Below are positions 42,069 to 51,111 of a stretch of 64,000 bases of DNA, piece after piece. Under the pieces are notes generated by a model that was given only the letters and a program-made list of their open reading frames with translations, was not told where the DNA came from and did no database searches. Where the stretch lies: NCBI GenBank assembly GCA_963976815.1, contig CAXBLU010000014.1:1-64000 (forward strand). Reading direction: 5' to 3'. A program made the translations under genes and the position numbers. This stretch comes from JAHRVQ01 sp963976815. GTDB lineage: Bacteria > Pseudomonadota > Gammaproteobacteria > Pseudomonadales > Azotimanducaceae. The stretch's first letter is position 1, and the number at the start of each line of letters is the position of its first letter.

Positions 42069-42965
42069 ATGTTTGAAGGTTCATATGTTGCTTTAGTCAC
42101 ACCCATGGAGATCGATGGGTCTCTCGACGAACTAGCGCTTCGCCGCTTGGTTCATTGGCATATCAAGAATGGTACCGATGGTATTGTTGCAATGGGCACA
42201 ACCGGTGAATCGCCGGTACTGTCGGTGGAAGAACACTGCCGGGTTCTGGATGTTGTGGTGAAAGAGGCTGATCGTAAGCTTAAGGTCATCGCCGGTTGTG
42301 GATCTAACAATACTGCTGAAGCGATCCATTTCCACAACTATGCGCATAGCATAGGAGCGGATGCTGCACTTCATGTGACCGGTTATTACAATCGACCAAG
42401 TCAGGAAGGAATCTTTCGACATTTCGAGGCCCTTGATGCTGAAAATGATCTGCCGATTATTGTTTACAATATTCCACCCAGGGCGGTTGTAGATATTACG
42501 GTTGAGACCATGACGCGGTTATCCCAATTGACTTCGATAGTCGGCGTCAAAGATGCCACCCGGGATTTAGTCCGGCCAGTTTTGGAAAAACTTAGTATTG
42601 GTGAGAACTTCTCATTGTTGTCAGGTGAAGATGGCACCGCTGTGGCGTACAACGCTGCAGGTGGAAAGGGTTGTATTTCCGTTACCGCCAATATTGCTCC
42701 AGCTCTATGCGCAGAAATGCAGCATGCCTGTTTACAGGGTGATTTTACTACCGCGACGCGTATTCAAAGTTCATTGATGCCGCTTCACCAGGCGCTTTTT
42801 GTTGAACCGAGTCCTGTAGGTGTTAAGTATGCCTGTTCAAGACTAGGCCTGTGTCTCGAGACAACCCGGTTACCGATGGTGCCATTAACACAGAATACAA
42901 GAAGCTTGATTGATGCAGCCCTTGAAGGTCTTGGTATGCTTGCCGGTAAAGAGGCGTTAGTTTAA
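42069..42965 (+). CDS. dapA: 4-hydroxy-tetrahydrodipicolinate synthase (DapA)
   Basis: 298 aa, the usual length. Conserved GTTGESPVLS, the tyrosine of VYNIPPR and the Schiff-base lysine of VGVKDATRD are all present. It condenses pyruvate with aspartate semialdehyde in lysine/diaminopimelate synthesis. Isolated dapA copies are often related aldolases, so a catabolic role cannot be excluded. It has its own terminator upstream. Confidence 0.88.
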   Translation: MFEGSYVALVTPMEIDGSLDELALRRLVHWHIKNGTDGIVAMGTTGESPVLSVEEHCRVLDVVVKEADRKLKVIAGCGSNNTAEAIHFHNYAHSIGADAALHVTGYYNRPSQEGIFRHFEALDAENDLPIIVYNIPPRAVVDITVETMTRLSQLTSIVGVKDATRDLVRPVLEKLSIGENFSLLSGEDGTAVAYNAAGGKGCISVTANIAPALCAEMQHACLQGDFTTATRIQSSLMPLHQALFVEPSPVGVKYACSRLGLCLETTRLPMVPLTQNTRSLIDAALEGLGMLAGKEALV

Positions 42966-43057
42966 GCAGTCGGTTATGATCGCTGTGTGGATTAGTAGTG
43001 CATTTATTACATCCGTGGCAATGACATTTATATGTCAGTTTTTAACAGAGGAAAAAA

Positions 43058-43450
43058 ATGATTACAGGCGAATGTTTCTGCGGTGAGTCAAAATACTCGA
43101 TTGACGGTCAGTTATTTGATGCTCGATCATGTCATTGCTCCAGGTGCCGTAAGGTGTTCAGTGCTCAGGCTTCAGCCTATGCGCAGGTTGAATCTGACCA
43201 GTTTACCTGGCTGAGTGGCGAGCAAAGCCTTAGCCACTTTGCCAGCGGCAATGGGTTTGAAATTGTATTCTGCAGTCGTTGTGGCTCTACACTTTGCGGA
43301 ACCTATGAAGGCAAGGTACACGGTGTAACACTTGGTTGTGTTAACGGCGATCCAGAGGTTGAGATTGGACGGCACATTTTTGTCGGCTCAAAGGCTGCCT
43401 GGGAAATCCTGCCGGAAGGTATTAACGCTTTCGAAGCAGGCGACGTTTGA
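43058..43450 (+). CDS. GFA-family zinc protein
   Basis: 130 aa. Cysteines in GECFCGESKY, SCHCSRCRKVFS and FCSRCGSTL. Third full-length GFA gene. It has AGAGGAAA upstream of the ATG. Confidence 0.93.
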   Translation: MITGECFCGESKYSIDGQLFDARSCHCSRCRKVFSAQASAYAQVESDQFTWLSGEQSLSHFASGNGFEIVFCSRCGSTLCGTYEGKVHGVTLGCVNGDPEVEIGRHIFVGSKAAWEILPEGINAFEAGDV

Positions 43451-43530
43451 GTCAAATAGTCACTATAGTTCTGCTATGTGTTGCGATGGTATAGCAGAGG
43501 GTGGATTGTGTTGTATTTTTGGAGTTGTGA

Positions 43531-43929
43531 ATGAATAGTCCCGATGGTTTGAATCAAGAGTTATTGCTTTCACTTCCCGACGAGGGGCCGATCGTCATGG
43601 TCAACCTGGTGCGCTTTCGAGAGCATTCGCTTGACGGTCACGGCTCGGGATTTGAGGCTTATACACGATATAGCAAAGGTGATATGCCGCTACTGAAGAA
43701 GGTTGGTGGTACGGTCATTTGGGCAGGTAACGTTGAAGCTGCTGCTTTTGGTGCATGGTCATCTGCCCCATGGGATTGGGTTGTGCTCGTGCACTATCCC
43801 TCTAAGGCTGCTTTTCTTGAAATGATGACCTCTGAGGAATACGCGCTGATTAATACCGAACGAGAAAATGGTGTTGAGGAGCATGTGATTCTTGCATCGA
43901 ACGAAACCTATTCAAAACTTTCTCGATAA
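43531..43929 (+). CDS. DUF1330 family protein
   Basis: 132 aa. Dimeric alpha-beta barrel type: VMVNLVRFREHSLDG, GTVIWAGNVEAAAFG and VLVHYPSKAAFLEMM. Function unknown. A second member is at 48745. Confidence 0.88.
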   Translation: MNSPDGLNQELLLSLPDEGPIVMVNLVRFREHSLDGHGSGFEAYTRYSKGDMPLLKKVGGTVIWAGNVEAAAFGAWSSAPWDWVVLVHYPSKAAFLEMMTSEEYALINTERENGVEEHVILASNETYSKLSR

Positions 43930-43973
43930 TTTAACCAAAATCTGTACGGTCGACAGGAATTTTCAGGTGCGTT

Positions 43974-44366
43974 ATGACTCAGCATATTAGGAATGGATTT
44001 TCTGCCGTGCGTCCGTATGTGTTTGGACCCCATAGCATATTGACGTTTGTCGAAACCTGCCTGGATGGAAAGGTTTTAGTTCGGCACGATCAGGGAGGTA
44101 ATGCAGCGCATATTGAGGTTCAGGTGGGAGACTCCATTATTGTCCTGGAATTACGGGATCCGCCCCATGAATCGGGCTTTCCTGGTTCAATTTACGTGTA
44201 CGTAGAAGACGTTGATCTTGCGGCGAGTCGGGCGGAGAACTGTGAGGTTGAGATTTTTTCACCCGCCGAAGATAAGCCCTACGAAGAACGCCAAATGGGA
44301 GTACGGGATTCCTTCGGTAATGTCTGGTGGATTGCCAGATTTATGCCACAGGTCGGGTTGAGCTGA
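43974..44366 (+). CDS. VOC-family (PhnB-like) protein
   Basis: 130 aa. RPYVFGPHSILTFVETCL, HIEVQVGDSIIVLEL, SIYVYVEDVDLAA and the terminal SFGNVWWIARF fit the PhnB-like glyoxalase subgroup. No catalytic claim can be made. Confidence 0.88.
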   Translation: MTQHIRNGFSAVRPYVFGPHSILTFVETCLDGKVLVRHDQGGNAAHIEVQVGDSIIVLELRDPPHESGFPGSIYVYVEDVDLAASRAENCEVEIFSPAEDKPYEERQMGVRDSFGNVWWIARFMPQVGLS

Positions 44367-44500
44367 TTGGGTCACAGGAATACAGTTCTTTTGTTGGTGG
44401 TAGGATTAAAGTAGTAATTTCCTTTGTAAAGAATCAAAAATAGGAAATTGAAAATAGCTGATCGATAATTTCATCTCAGCGGTGAGTTCAGGAGCAGTCT

Positions 44501-44914
44501 ATGGTACGTCAAACACTTACTGGTGGGTGTCTGTGTGGCGGAGTCCGATTTGAGTTAGCTGGACCAATTGACGTGGTTAACATGTGCCATTGTTCTAGAT
44601 GTAGGAAACGAGGTGGCAGCGCTTTTGCGACGGTAGTGCATGCCAAATTGAGTCAATTCAGATTAGTCTCAGGTGAAGAGCAGATACAGCTGTTTGAACC
44701 CGACGGTTGGAATGCGCGACGGTTTTGCAACGTTTGTGGAAGTCCTTTGCCGGGTTGGGATGAAGAGGATGACCATGTAGGTATTCCCGCGGGTCTATTT
44801 GACGAAGGGATGGTCACGAAGCCTGAGTTGCATATCATGACGGGCTCAAAAGCTGAGTGGTTTGATATTAAAGATGATATTGACCAGTTCGAAGAGTTTC
44901 CCGTTGACTGGTAG
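44501..44914 (+). CDS. GFA-family zinc protein
   Basis: 137 aa. Cysteines in GGCLCGGVRF, MCHCSRCRKRGGS and FCNVCGSPLPG. Fourth full-length GFA gene in the window, followed after 14 bases by a NUDIX gene. Confidence 0.93.
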   Translation: MVRQTLTGGCLCGGVRFELAGPIDVVNMCHCSRCRKRGGSAFATVVHAKLSQFRLVSGEEQIQLFEPDGWNARRFCNVCGSPLPGWDEEDDHVGIPAGLFDEGMVTKPELHIMTGSKAEWFDIKDDIDQFEEFPVDW

Positions 44915-44928
44915 TGCTTTAGCAAACT

Positions 44929-45345
44929 ATGACCGTGCTGCCCAACAAAGCTTGTCCCGTCGTCTTACGCCGAGTATCAAGTGGGGTCGAACTGCTGGCG
45001 TTCAAACACCCTCTGGCAGGTTGTCAGCTTGTTAAAGGCACAGTTGAGACAGATGAAAACTTGCCCGCTGCCTGTTCACGGGAGCTATTTGAAGAGTCCG
45101 GTATAATCGCCAAGTCTGGCCGTTTCATCGGCGCGCTTGCGGTGGGTTACGACCGTCAGATCTGGGGATTTTATAATATGTTGTACGATCAACCTCTGCC
45201 GGATACCTGGGATTACTTTACGCAGGACGGCGGGGGGCTTTTATTCAGTTTCTTTTGGTTGCCACTGCCCGCCATTTTGAATAACGACTGGCACCACTCA
45301 ACCAAAAATGCGATCCGTTTTATTGAGCAAAACAGTGATGTGTAA
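44929..45345 (+). CDS. NUDIX hydrolase
   Basis: 138 aa. The NUDIX box is complete: GTVETDENLPAACSRELFEE, then SGI. It would hydrolyse a nucleoside diphosphate linked to another moiety. Close spacing to the GFA gene suggests cotranscription. Confidence 0.93.
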   Translation: MTVLPNKACPVVLRRVSSGVELLAFKHPLAGCQLVKGTVETDENLPAACSRELFEESGIIAKSGRFIGALAVGYDRQIWGFYNMLYDQPLPDTWDYFTQDGGGLLFSFFWLPLPAILNNDWHHSTKNAIRFIEQNSDV

Positions 45346-45365
45346 CAGCTAGGTTGAGGGAAAAT

Positions 45366-45839
45366 ATGCTACGTAAAATCTGTGGTTATCACAAAGATGA
45401 GCGAGATGATTGGGTTGCAGAGTTAGATTGTGCCCATGGCCAGCATGTTCGACATAACCCTCCCTTTACGAACCGTCCCTGGGTAGAGACGGAATCTGGC
45501 CGAGCCGAAAGATTAGGATTTGAATTGGATTGTGTACGTTGCGATCGGTTTGAGTTTCCGGATGGTCTAACCTACTACAACCATAGTCCTGAATTTACCG
45601 AGGCAACCATTCCAGCAAGTCTGCAAAAGGATCATTCAACCAAGACGGGTACCTGGGGGCTGATTAAGGTTAAAGAAGGGCATCTGACCTATATAGCTGG
45701 AGAGCATAAGCGTGAGCTTAGTCCGACGCAGGATGGGGTTGTGGTACCCAATATGCTACACAGCGTATCAGCCAATGGGCCGGTAAATTTTTGTGTTGAG
45801 TTTTATCGGCTAACCAGCAAGCCTGAAGCTACTCCATAG
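45366..45839 (+). CDS. DUF3565-DUF1971 fusion protein
   Basis: 157 aa. The first half has the DUF3565 pattern (DWVAELDCAHGQHVRHNP and ELDCVRCDRFEFP). The second half is DUF1971/TehB-like (TKTGTWGLIKVKEGHLTY and VVVPNMLHSVSANG, ending FCVEFYRL), a cupin-type domain. ATG 45366 follows GAGGG. The pair of metal-binding-looking domains may act in tellurite or small-ligand response; unproven. Confidence 0.85.
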   Translation: MLRKICGYHKDERDDWVAELDCAHGQHVRHNPPFTNRPWVETESGRAERLGFELDCVRCDRFEFPDGLTYYNHSPEFTEATIPASLQKDHSTKTGTWGLIKVKEGHLTYIAGEHKRELSPTQDGVVVPNMLHSVSANGPVNFCVEFYRLTSKPEATP

Positions 45840-45981
45840 TTGCGATGATTGCGGTTTTTCGGTATCTCCGGTAAGTTTGCGCCCGTGAATATTGTCTGGA
45901 TAGGAATAATGTGTGGTGTCCAGTTCCTACGCTTTCGGTCCCGACACAAAATTATCCAAGAGAATAGCGCGAGGTAAAAAC

Positions 45982-46611
45982 ATGAGCGGATGTTGTGAAA
46001 CGGGTTGTGCAGCCGATGCACTTCGTGAAAAACAAAGAGGCACACTCCAGGCAGTGCTCGCGATCAATGCCGTCATGTTTGTTGTCATTCTTGTGGCCGC
46101 GCAGTATGCAAGGTCTACTGCACTGTTTGCTGACAGCTTAGATAATCTAGGTGATGCGCTGACCTACGGACTCAGCCTTATGGTAGTCGCCAGTGGTGTA
46201 GCGGCCAAAGCCAAGGTTGCTCTATTTAAAGGCACTTTGATCTTACTTGCAGGTCTTGCCGTTGCCGGGCAGATTGTCTACAAACTGTTTAACCCTGACG
46301 TGCCTGTATTTGAACTGATGGGTGTGTTCAGCTTGATTGCGTTGGTTGCGAATTCTATGTGTCTGGGCTTGTTGTGGAGACATCGCAACGAAGACATCAA
46401 CATGAGCTCCGTGTGGGAATGTTCGCGCAACGATATCGCCACCAATATTTCTGTATTTGTCGCAGCGGGAGCCGTTTGGCTATTTGAGTCGGGCTGGCCA
46501 GATATTGTTGTCGGTTCTGTACTTGTCTACATGTTGCTCAGTTCTTCCGCCCGGGTTTTGACTTCGGCGCGCGTAGAATTACGCTCGGCGAACCTTGCTA
46601 GTCCCGCATAA
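45982..46611 (+). CDS. CDF-family cation transporter
   Basis: 209 aa from ATG 45982, preceded by GAGGTA. Cysteine-rich N-terminus (MSGCCETGCA). Metal-site helices contain DSLDNLGDALTYG and NDIATNISVF; five or six helices but no long cytosolic tail. It is probably a zinc/cobalt/cadmium exporter. Earlier starts in the frame lack support. Confidence 0.85.
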   Translation: MSGCCETGCAADALREKQRGTLQAVLAINAVMFVVILVAAQYARSTALFADSLDNLGDALTYGLSLMVVASGVAAKAKVALFKGTLILLAGLAVAGQIVYKLFNPDVPVFELMGVFSLIALVANSMCLGLLWRHRNEDINMSSVWECSRNDIATNISVFVAAGAVWLFESGWPDIVVGSVLVYMLLSSSARVLTSARVELRSANLASPA

Positions 46612-46669
46612 CTTGGGGGAAAGGTTCCTTCCAATAGATTTCTAGCAGGCAAACGATAGGCAACTTCCC

Positions 46670-47191
46670 ATGGCTCGAATTCATCTAATAGAGGGGCCCG
46701 TGGGGGCAGGCAAATCTACTTTCTCAGCCCAGTTATCGAGTCAACACGGTGCACCATATTTCAATCTCGATGATTGGATGGCAACGTTGTTTAGCACAGA
46801 AAGGTCCAGTTCGAGCCAAAACTCTATGGATCAGTATCTAAATAGAAAGGCGCGCTGCCTCGAACAAATTTGTAAGGTTGCCCATGATGTCGCGCAGCAT
46901 AATGCGAACATTGTCCTGGAGCTGGGTCTAATTCAAAAGACTGACCGACTTCACTTTTATGCTTGGGTTGTGGAAGCAGGATTTGAACTGACCGTTTATG
47001 TTCTCGAAGCCTCCTTGCCGACAAGAAAAGCCAGGGTCAAGGAACGTAATCTGATTCAGGGTGATACCTTCTCTATGGTAGTCCCCGATGAGAAATTTGA
47101 TCGCGCCAATAATTTCTGGGAAACGCCGGATGAGGACGAATGCGCCAATCGAGACATTCGGTTTCACTCAACCGAGATCAGTATTCAATGA
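46670..47191 (+). CDS. P-loop AAA/zeta-toxin-like kinase
   Basis: 173 aa. Walker A GPVGAGKSTF, followed by NLDDWMATLF and a Walker-B-like IVLELGL. The pattern suits small kinases or zeta-toxin relatives. Its TGA overlaps the ATG of the next acetyltransferase, so the two are translationally coupled. Confidence 0.85.
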   Translation: MARIHLIEGPVGAGKSTFSAQLSSQHGAPYFNLDDWMATLFSTERSSSSQNSMDQYLNRKARCLEQICKVAHDVAQHNANIVLELGLIQKTDRLHFYAWVVEAGFELTVYVLEASLPTRKARVKERNLIQGDTFSMVVPDEKFDRANNFWETPDEDECANRDIRFHSTEISIQ

Positions 47192-47703
47192 GTCGCCCGA
47201 CCATAAAACTGAAATTGATTCTTGAGGACTTTGAGGAGGGAACCTTCCTGGAGGCTCTCACCGGTTGTACGGAAGTCGGAATTGAATTTAGGTCAATGGC
47301 CATGTTGGGTGACGGCGCAATGAATCGGCGCTCACTGTATGAACTGAATAAATTGTGCTCGAAAGATATCCCCGGAAGAGGGCCGTTTTTTGAGTTTGAA
47401 GAATTTAGTCAGCGTCGATTCGGTGATCACTACGATCCGCATGGTGTCATCATAGGGCTTGCGGGAGAGCAATGGGTTGGTCTTTCTGCTACTTCGAACT
47501 GGCAGGAAAGGGACTTCGCTTTCAACGAAATGACAGGTGTCGTCAGGGAGTATAGACGGCAAGGTATTGCCACGGCATTGAAGTTGTTGGGAATTCGCTA
47601 TGCAAAATCGCTTGGTGTATCTGCGATCTACACGATTCACGACTTTGAAAATAACGCCGCGATAGAAATGAATAAACTGCTTGGCTATGTGGATGCGGAC
47701 TAA
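47188..47703 (+). CDS. GNAT-family N-acetyltransferase
   Basis: 171 aa from ATG 47188 in an ATGA overlap with the kinase gene. Acetyl-CoA region VVREYRRQGIATALKLLGI and the end NNAAIEMNKLLGYV. Acceptor unknown; the partner kinase may act on a related substrate. Confidence 0.88.
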   Translation: MSRPTIKLKLILEDFEEGTFLEALTGCTEVGIEFRSMAMLGDGAMNRRSLYELNKLCSKDIPGRGPFFEFEEFSQRRFGDHYDPHGVIIGLAGEQWVGLSATSNWQERDFAFNEMTGVVREYRRQGIATALKLLGIRYAKSLGVSAIYTIHDFENNAAIEMNKLLGYVDAD

Positions 47704-47727
47704 TCATGACAATTAGTCGGAGGCTCG

Positions 47728-48240
47728 ATGTTAAATATTGAAATACGCGAGGAACATAAATCGGATATCGACGCCATCCATTTGCTCACCGAGGAAGCAT
47801 TTCGGCCTATGCCCTTTGCGGGTGGTGATGAACAGGATGTGATCGTGAGGTTACGTGCTTGTGGCGCATTGACCTTATCTCTGGTGGCTGTCAGTGCGGG
47901 TGGGGTGGTCGGTCAGATCACATTTTCTCCCGCAACCGCTGAAGATAAGTCATCACCCTGGTTTGCCCTTGGTCCGGTTTCAGTTGCACCTGACAGGCAA
48001 GGTGAAGGCATTGGAGGGCAACTTATCAATGCGGGGCTTGAGCTGATAGATGCAATGGGTGCGCTTGGCTGCATTCTTACCGGAAACCCGGTTTACTATT
48101 CCAGGTTTGGATTTATGGTGTCTGCTAAACACTCGCCAGAAAATGAGCCCGGGGAGTATTTTCAATTGAAACTGTTAGCGGGTAAATCACCCTTGGGCAG
48201 GTTTGCATTTCATGATGCATTTTATGGAGAGGTTAAATGA
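47728..48240 (+). CDS. GNAT-family N-acetyltransferase (YhbS-like)
   Basis: 170 aa. ALGPVSVAPDRQGEGIGGQL is the acetyl-CoA site; the end GNPVYYSRFGFMVSAKH matches YhbS-type acetyltransferases. Overlaps the next gene by ATGA. Confidence 0.9.
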   Translation: MLNIEIREEHKSDIDAIHLLTEEAFRPMPFAGGDEQDVIVRLRACGALTLSLVAVSAGGVVGQITFSPATAEDKSSPWFALGPVSVAPDRQGEGIGGQLINAGLELIDAMGALGCILTGNPVYYSRFGFMVSAKHSPENEPGEYFQLKLLAGKSPLGRFAFHDAFYGEVK

Positions 48241-48698
48241 AGCAGTCCCTAAGATCAGCGCTTATAATTTTATGTTTCTACACGGCTTCAGCCTTTTGTG
48301 CGGTGGAAGCCAAGCAGGATGCTGAGCAAAAAGCGATGGCGGTGCTCGATGCCTTTATGACGTCTTTTAGTGCGAGCGATCCGATTGCTCATACTGCAAA
48401 CTACCACTTTCCTCATTTTCGATTAGCCAATGGTGAGATGCAGGTTTGGCAAACTCGAGAAGATGCGATCAGAGACCATAAGCTGATTTTTCCACGGCTT
48501 CAGGACAGCGGTTGGCATCATTCGATTTGGGTCGAACGAAAGGTGATCGGAGTGAGTGATACGAAGGTTCATGTGGCGACTAAGTTTCGACGATTGCGAG
48601 AAGATGGCTCAGAAATCGTCACGGCAGAATCGCTTTATGTGCTCACCCTCGAGCAGGGTCGCTGGGGTGTTAAACTTCGTTCTAGTTATCTACGATAG
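48237..48698 (+). CDS. Exported SnoaL/NTF2-like protein
   Basis: 153 aa with a signal peptide (about residues 1-21). The mature part has AVLDAFMTSFSASDPIAHTA and a terminal half rich in beta strands, like NTF2-fold periplasmic proteins. Function unknown. Translationally coupled to the preceding GNAT gene. Confidence 0.75.
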   Translation: MKQSLRSALIILCFYTASAFCAVEAKQDAEQKAMAVLDAFMTSFSASDPIAHTANYHFPHFRLANGEMQVWQTREDAIRDHKLIFPRLQDSGWHHSIWVERKVIGVSDTKVHVATKFRRLREDGSEIVTAESLYVLTLEQGRWGVKLRSSYLR

Positions 48699-48744
48699 TG
48701 GTCTGAATTTGCCTTTTAGCAATGGAATCCCAGGGCGGTAAAAT

Positions 48745-49035
48745 ATGAAAGCGTATCTCATCATTGATCTAAAGGTGGTCGATCTAGACGGGTTTATGGA
48801 GTACGTCGGCAGAATTCCCGCGCTCATTGAGAAATATCAGGGTCAATATCTGGTGCAGGGTGTAGAACCCGAGTTTATTGAGGGAGAAGGAGATCTAGAG
48901 CGTTCCGTGGTCCTGGAGTTTCCGTCCCGTACCCTGGCCAGGGAATTCCTTGAAGCGCGCAGCCAATCGGACTTGCATGACATCTGGTCGAGAACAACTG
49001 CGAGTAGGATCCTGTTGGTGGATGGTTGCACCTAG
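48745..49035 (+). CDS. DUF1330 family protein
   Basis: 96 aa. KAYLIIDLKVVDLDGFMEYV and SVVLEFPSRTLAREFLEA are characteristic. A homodimeric alpha-beta-barrel fold is expected; activity unknown. Confidence 0.9.
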   Translation: MKAYLIIDLKVVDLDGFMEYVGRIPALIEKYQGQYLVQGVEPEFIEGEGDLERSVVLEFPSRTLAREFLEARSQSDLHDIWSRTTASRILLVDGCT

Positions 49036-49149
49036 CGAATGTCGGCTAGGTGCGGGGTTGCCCTGACACCGCAAAAGCCATGCCAAACAGGATTGATCCT
49101 GAATAATATTTGCAAATACCTCTGTACAACCGCTAGAGCGCCCTATAGA

Positions 49150-49304
49150 GTACCCGTAGCTAGAAAGCAGTCTCTGATTTACATTCTACATTTCGTCGTT
49201 ACTACCTACGTATTAGCTCGTCCTGCAGTATTTAAGTCCCAGTCTCCATTTTTATGCAATAACGCCTCTCGGGGCACAAAAGTTAATACTCAGGATTTAA
49301 AATT
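49150..49304 (+). promoter_or_regulatory. Probable long 5' leader of the cold-shock gene
   Basis: 269 bases separate the DUF1330 stop from the csp start, with no gene in between. Cold-shock mRNAs of gammaproteobacteria often have structured leaders of 100-200 bases. Position supports this; the folding was not computed. Confidence 0.35.
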
Positions 49305-49514
49305 ATGTCTAATACAGTAACTGGTACAGTTAAGTGGTTCAACGAAGCTAAAGGTTTTGGTTTTATCGAGCAGCAAGGCGGCCCAGACGTTTTTGCACAT
49401 TTCAGTGCAATTGCTAGCTCAGGATTCAAGACTTTGACTGAAGGTCAAAAAGTTGAGTTCACTATCACTGCTGGTCAGAAAGGACCACAGGCTGAAAACA
49501 TCGTTGCTGTCTAA
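49305..49514 (+). CDS. Cold-shock protein (CspA family)
   Basis: 69 aa. RNP1 KGFGFIEQQ and RNP2 DVFAHFSAI are present. It differs from the first Csp (20101) in the RNP1 flank and lacks the histidine pair of RNP2. Terminator at 49533-49564. Confidence 0.96.
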   Translation: MSNTVTGTVKWFNEAKGFGFIEQQGGPDVFAHFSAIASSGFKTLTEGQKVEFTITAGQKGPQAENIVAV

Positions 49515-49532
49515 TTAGTTAGATAGCTCGAA

Positions 49533-49564
49533 GAAAAAGCACGCTTCTAGCGTGCTTTTTTTTG
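49533..49564 (+). terminator. Rho-independent terminator after csp
   Basis: AAAAAGCACGC-TTCTA-GCGTGCTTTTT then TTTT. Symmetric A and T tails suggest it works in both directions, ending also the convergent MFS gene. Confidence 0.92.
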
Positions 49565-49581
49565 CCTGTGATTTGGCAACC

Positions 49582-51111
49582 TCATTTATCTTCATCATCA
49601 AGGTCTTCTTTTCTTCTGCCCCTGTGGTTACGGACCCGGGTGACGACATCAAATATCACACCGGAAACTGGCGAGAATCGGGTGACTCGAAATATTAGTC
49701 CCCGGTAGGTCATGCGCCTGACGTTACGGACTTCCTGAAGCCGTGGCAAAAAAGCTGAAGCCACCACGAGCCTTACCAACGTTGAGGTTAAGAACACACC
49801 GTAAAACGCCGAGGACCATTCCAGGCCAAATTGGCCGATGCTAAAGGAGGTGGGCAGGTTCAACGCCAGATAGCCGCCGATGGACGCGCCAACAAACACA
49901 CCGATGCTCGATATAAAATTATGATAAGCCATTAACCCGCCACGTTTTCGTTCAGGAGTCAGGTCGAACAGAAAATTTGAACTCGACAGGGAATAGCCTG
50001 ACCACAGCAAGCCGCTGATGATCTGGACAAGAATCAAATACCAGAAATCCGCGGACAGTACCCAGAGCAATGGCACAACTGGAATCGCAAACCCAGTGAC
50101 TCGTAAAATGATGCGGTTACCAAATAGATCACCTAATCGCCCCCACCGACTCATCACCAGAAACTGTACAAAAACCGAGGCTGCCGTATTGGCTGTTAGC
50201 TGTAGGTAGTTGTATTCCAGGTCCCTCAGTAGATAAACCACCACAAAGGGGCCGGAGATAGCCACTGCCATTTGCATAAAAGCAAAGAACAACGAAAATC
50301 GGAAAGCGAGGGGATTCTCTTTGATAATCGCCAGGGTCGGCAAACTATCTCGTTCATGCCGTAGGGAGCCACCGTGGGGGTCGTGAATTTGATGTAAATG
50401 CCAGGCCGAGATGCTACGCGCGATCATGCCGATGCCAAAGATTGTGACAAAACCCAGGTACGTCAGGGTTGAAACATCGAACAGTTGTAGGATCGCCCCA
50501 GCGCTGAGCAACGCAGTAAAAGAGGCGATGCTTGAAAGGCGATTGCGCCGCGCGAAGAATCTGCCCCGGAAAGCCTCGGGGACAAGGGCACCCATTAGAC
50601 CCGCCCAGAGTGGCGCACCGAGATTTGGGCCAACAAAATACAGAATCACACAACCGAGCAAAATTGGAAAAGAAGCATTGGGAAAGTGAAACGGTAGGAG
50701 TGCAATAGCACCCAATGCAACAATTTGTATCAGCGCACCTATGACAATAATTGCTTTTCGGTGACCGGTAATTTGCCCGAGCCAGACGGCAAACATTTGC
50801 GCAAAAGAAGCGAGAAGCGGCGGGAGCGAAGCAAGTAAACCAATCTGCGGAGCTGTGGCTTTCAAGAAAATCGCAAATGCCGAGAAATAACTTTCACTAA
50901 CGCCCGCCATAACGGCAAAGCTCACCCCATCCTTGATGGAGTGAGACAAGGAATGGCTAGTCTCTGGATCTTTGGTAATCGGGCGTTTCAGTGGGTATCT
51001 CGCGGAAAAATGCGGAGTATAGAACTCAAATTCGCCATGACAAGTGCTTTGTGTGGTTTTCTTTTTTGGTTGTGTTGTTTGTTGTTTTGGGGCGACTGCT
51101 TTTCCGGACAA
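49582..51111 (-). CDS. MFS transporter
   Basis: Up to 509 aa, twelve membrane helices. Loop motif WLGQITGHRKAIIV fits the major facilitator loop 2-3 signature and LRHERDSLPTLAIIKENP the central loop. The N-terminal extension before the first helix (about 60 residues) overlaps the MscS-like gene on the other strand, so the true start may be nearer 50,949 (a TTG). Substrate unknown; the permease type resembles putative drug or sugar carriers. Confidence 0.85.
   Translation of the reverse strand: MSGKAVAPKQQTTQPKKKTTQSTCHGEFEFYTPHFSARYPLKRPITKDPETSHSLSHSIKDGVSFAVMAGVSESYFSAFAIFLKATAPQIGLLASLPPLLASFAQMFAVWLGQITGHRKAIIVIGALIQIVALGAIALLPFHFPNASFPILLGCVILYFVGPNLGAPLWAGLMGALVPEAFRGRFFARRNRLSSIASFTALLSAGAILQLFDVSTLTYLGFVTIFGIGMIARSISAWHLHQIHDPHGGSLRHERDSLPTLAIIKENPLAFRFSLFFAFMQMAVAISGPFVVVYLLRDLEYNYLQLTANTAASVFVQFLVMSRWGRLGDLFGNRIILRVTGFAIPVVPLLWVLSADFWYLILVQIISGLLWSGYSLSSSNFLFDLTPERKRGGLMAYHNFISSIGVFVGASIGGYLALNLPTSFSIGQFGLEWSSAFYGVFLTSTLVRLVVASAFLPRLQEVRNVRRMTYRGLIFRVTRFSPVSGVIFDVVTRVRNHRGRRKEDLDDEDK

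Noticed and set aside
38931..49035. The run of small single genes as an integron cassette array
   Set aside because: Gene content resembles cassette cargo, but no attC boxes or hairpins lie between the genes, several overlap by ATGA and a normal terminator is present.
49036..49304. Frame of 93 codons at 49039-49320 upstream of csp
   Set aside because: No ribosome site, unusual composition, and it runs into the csp start in another frame; the region is better read as the csp leader.
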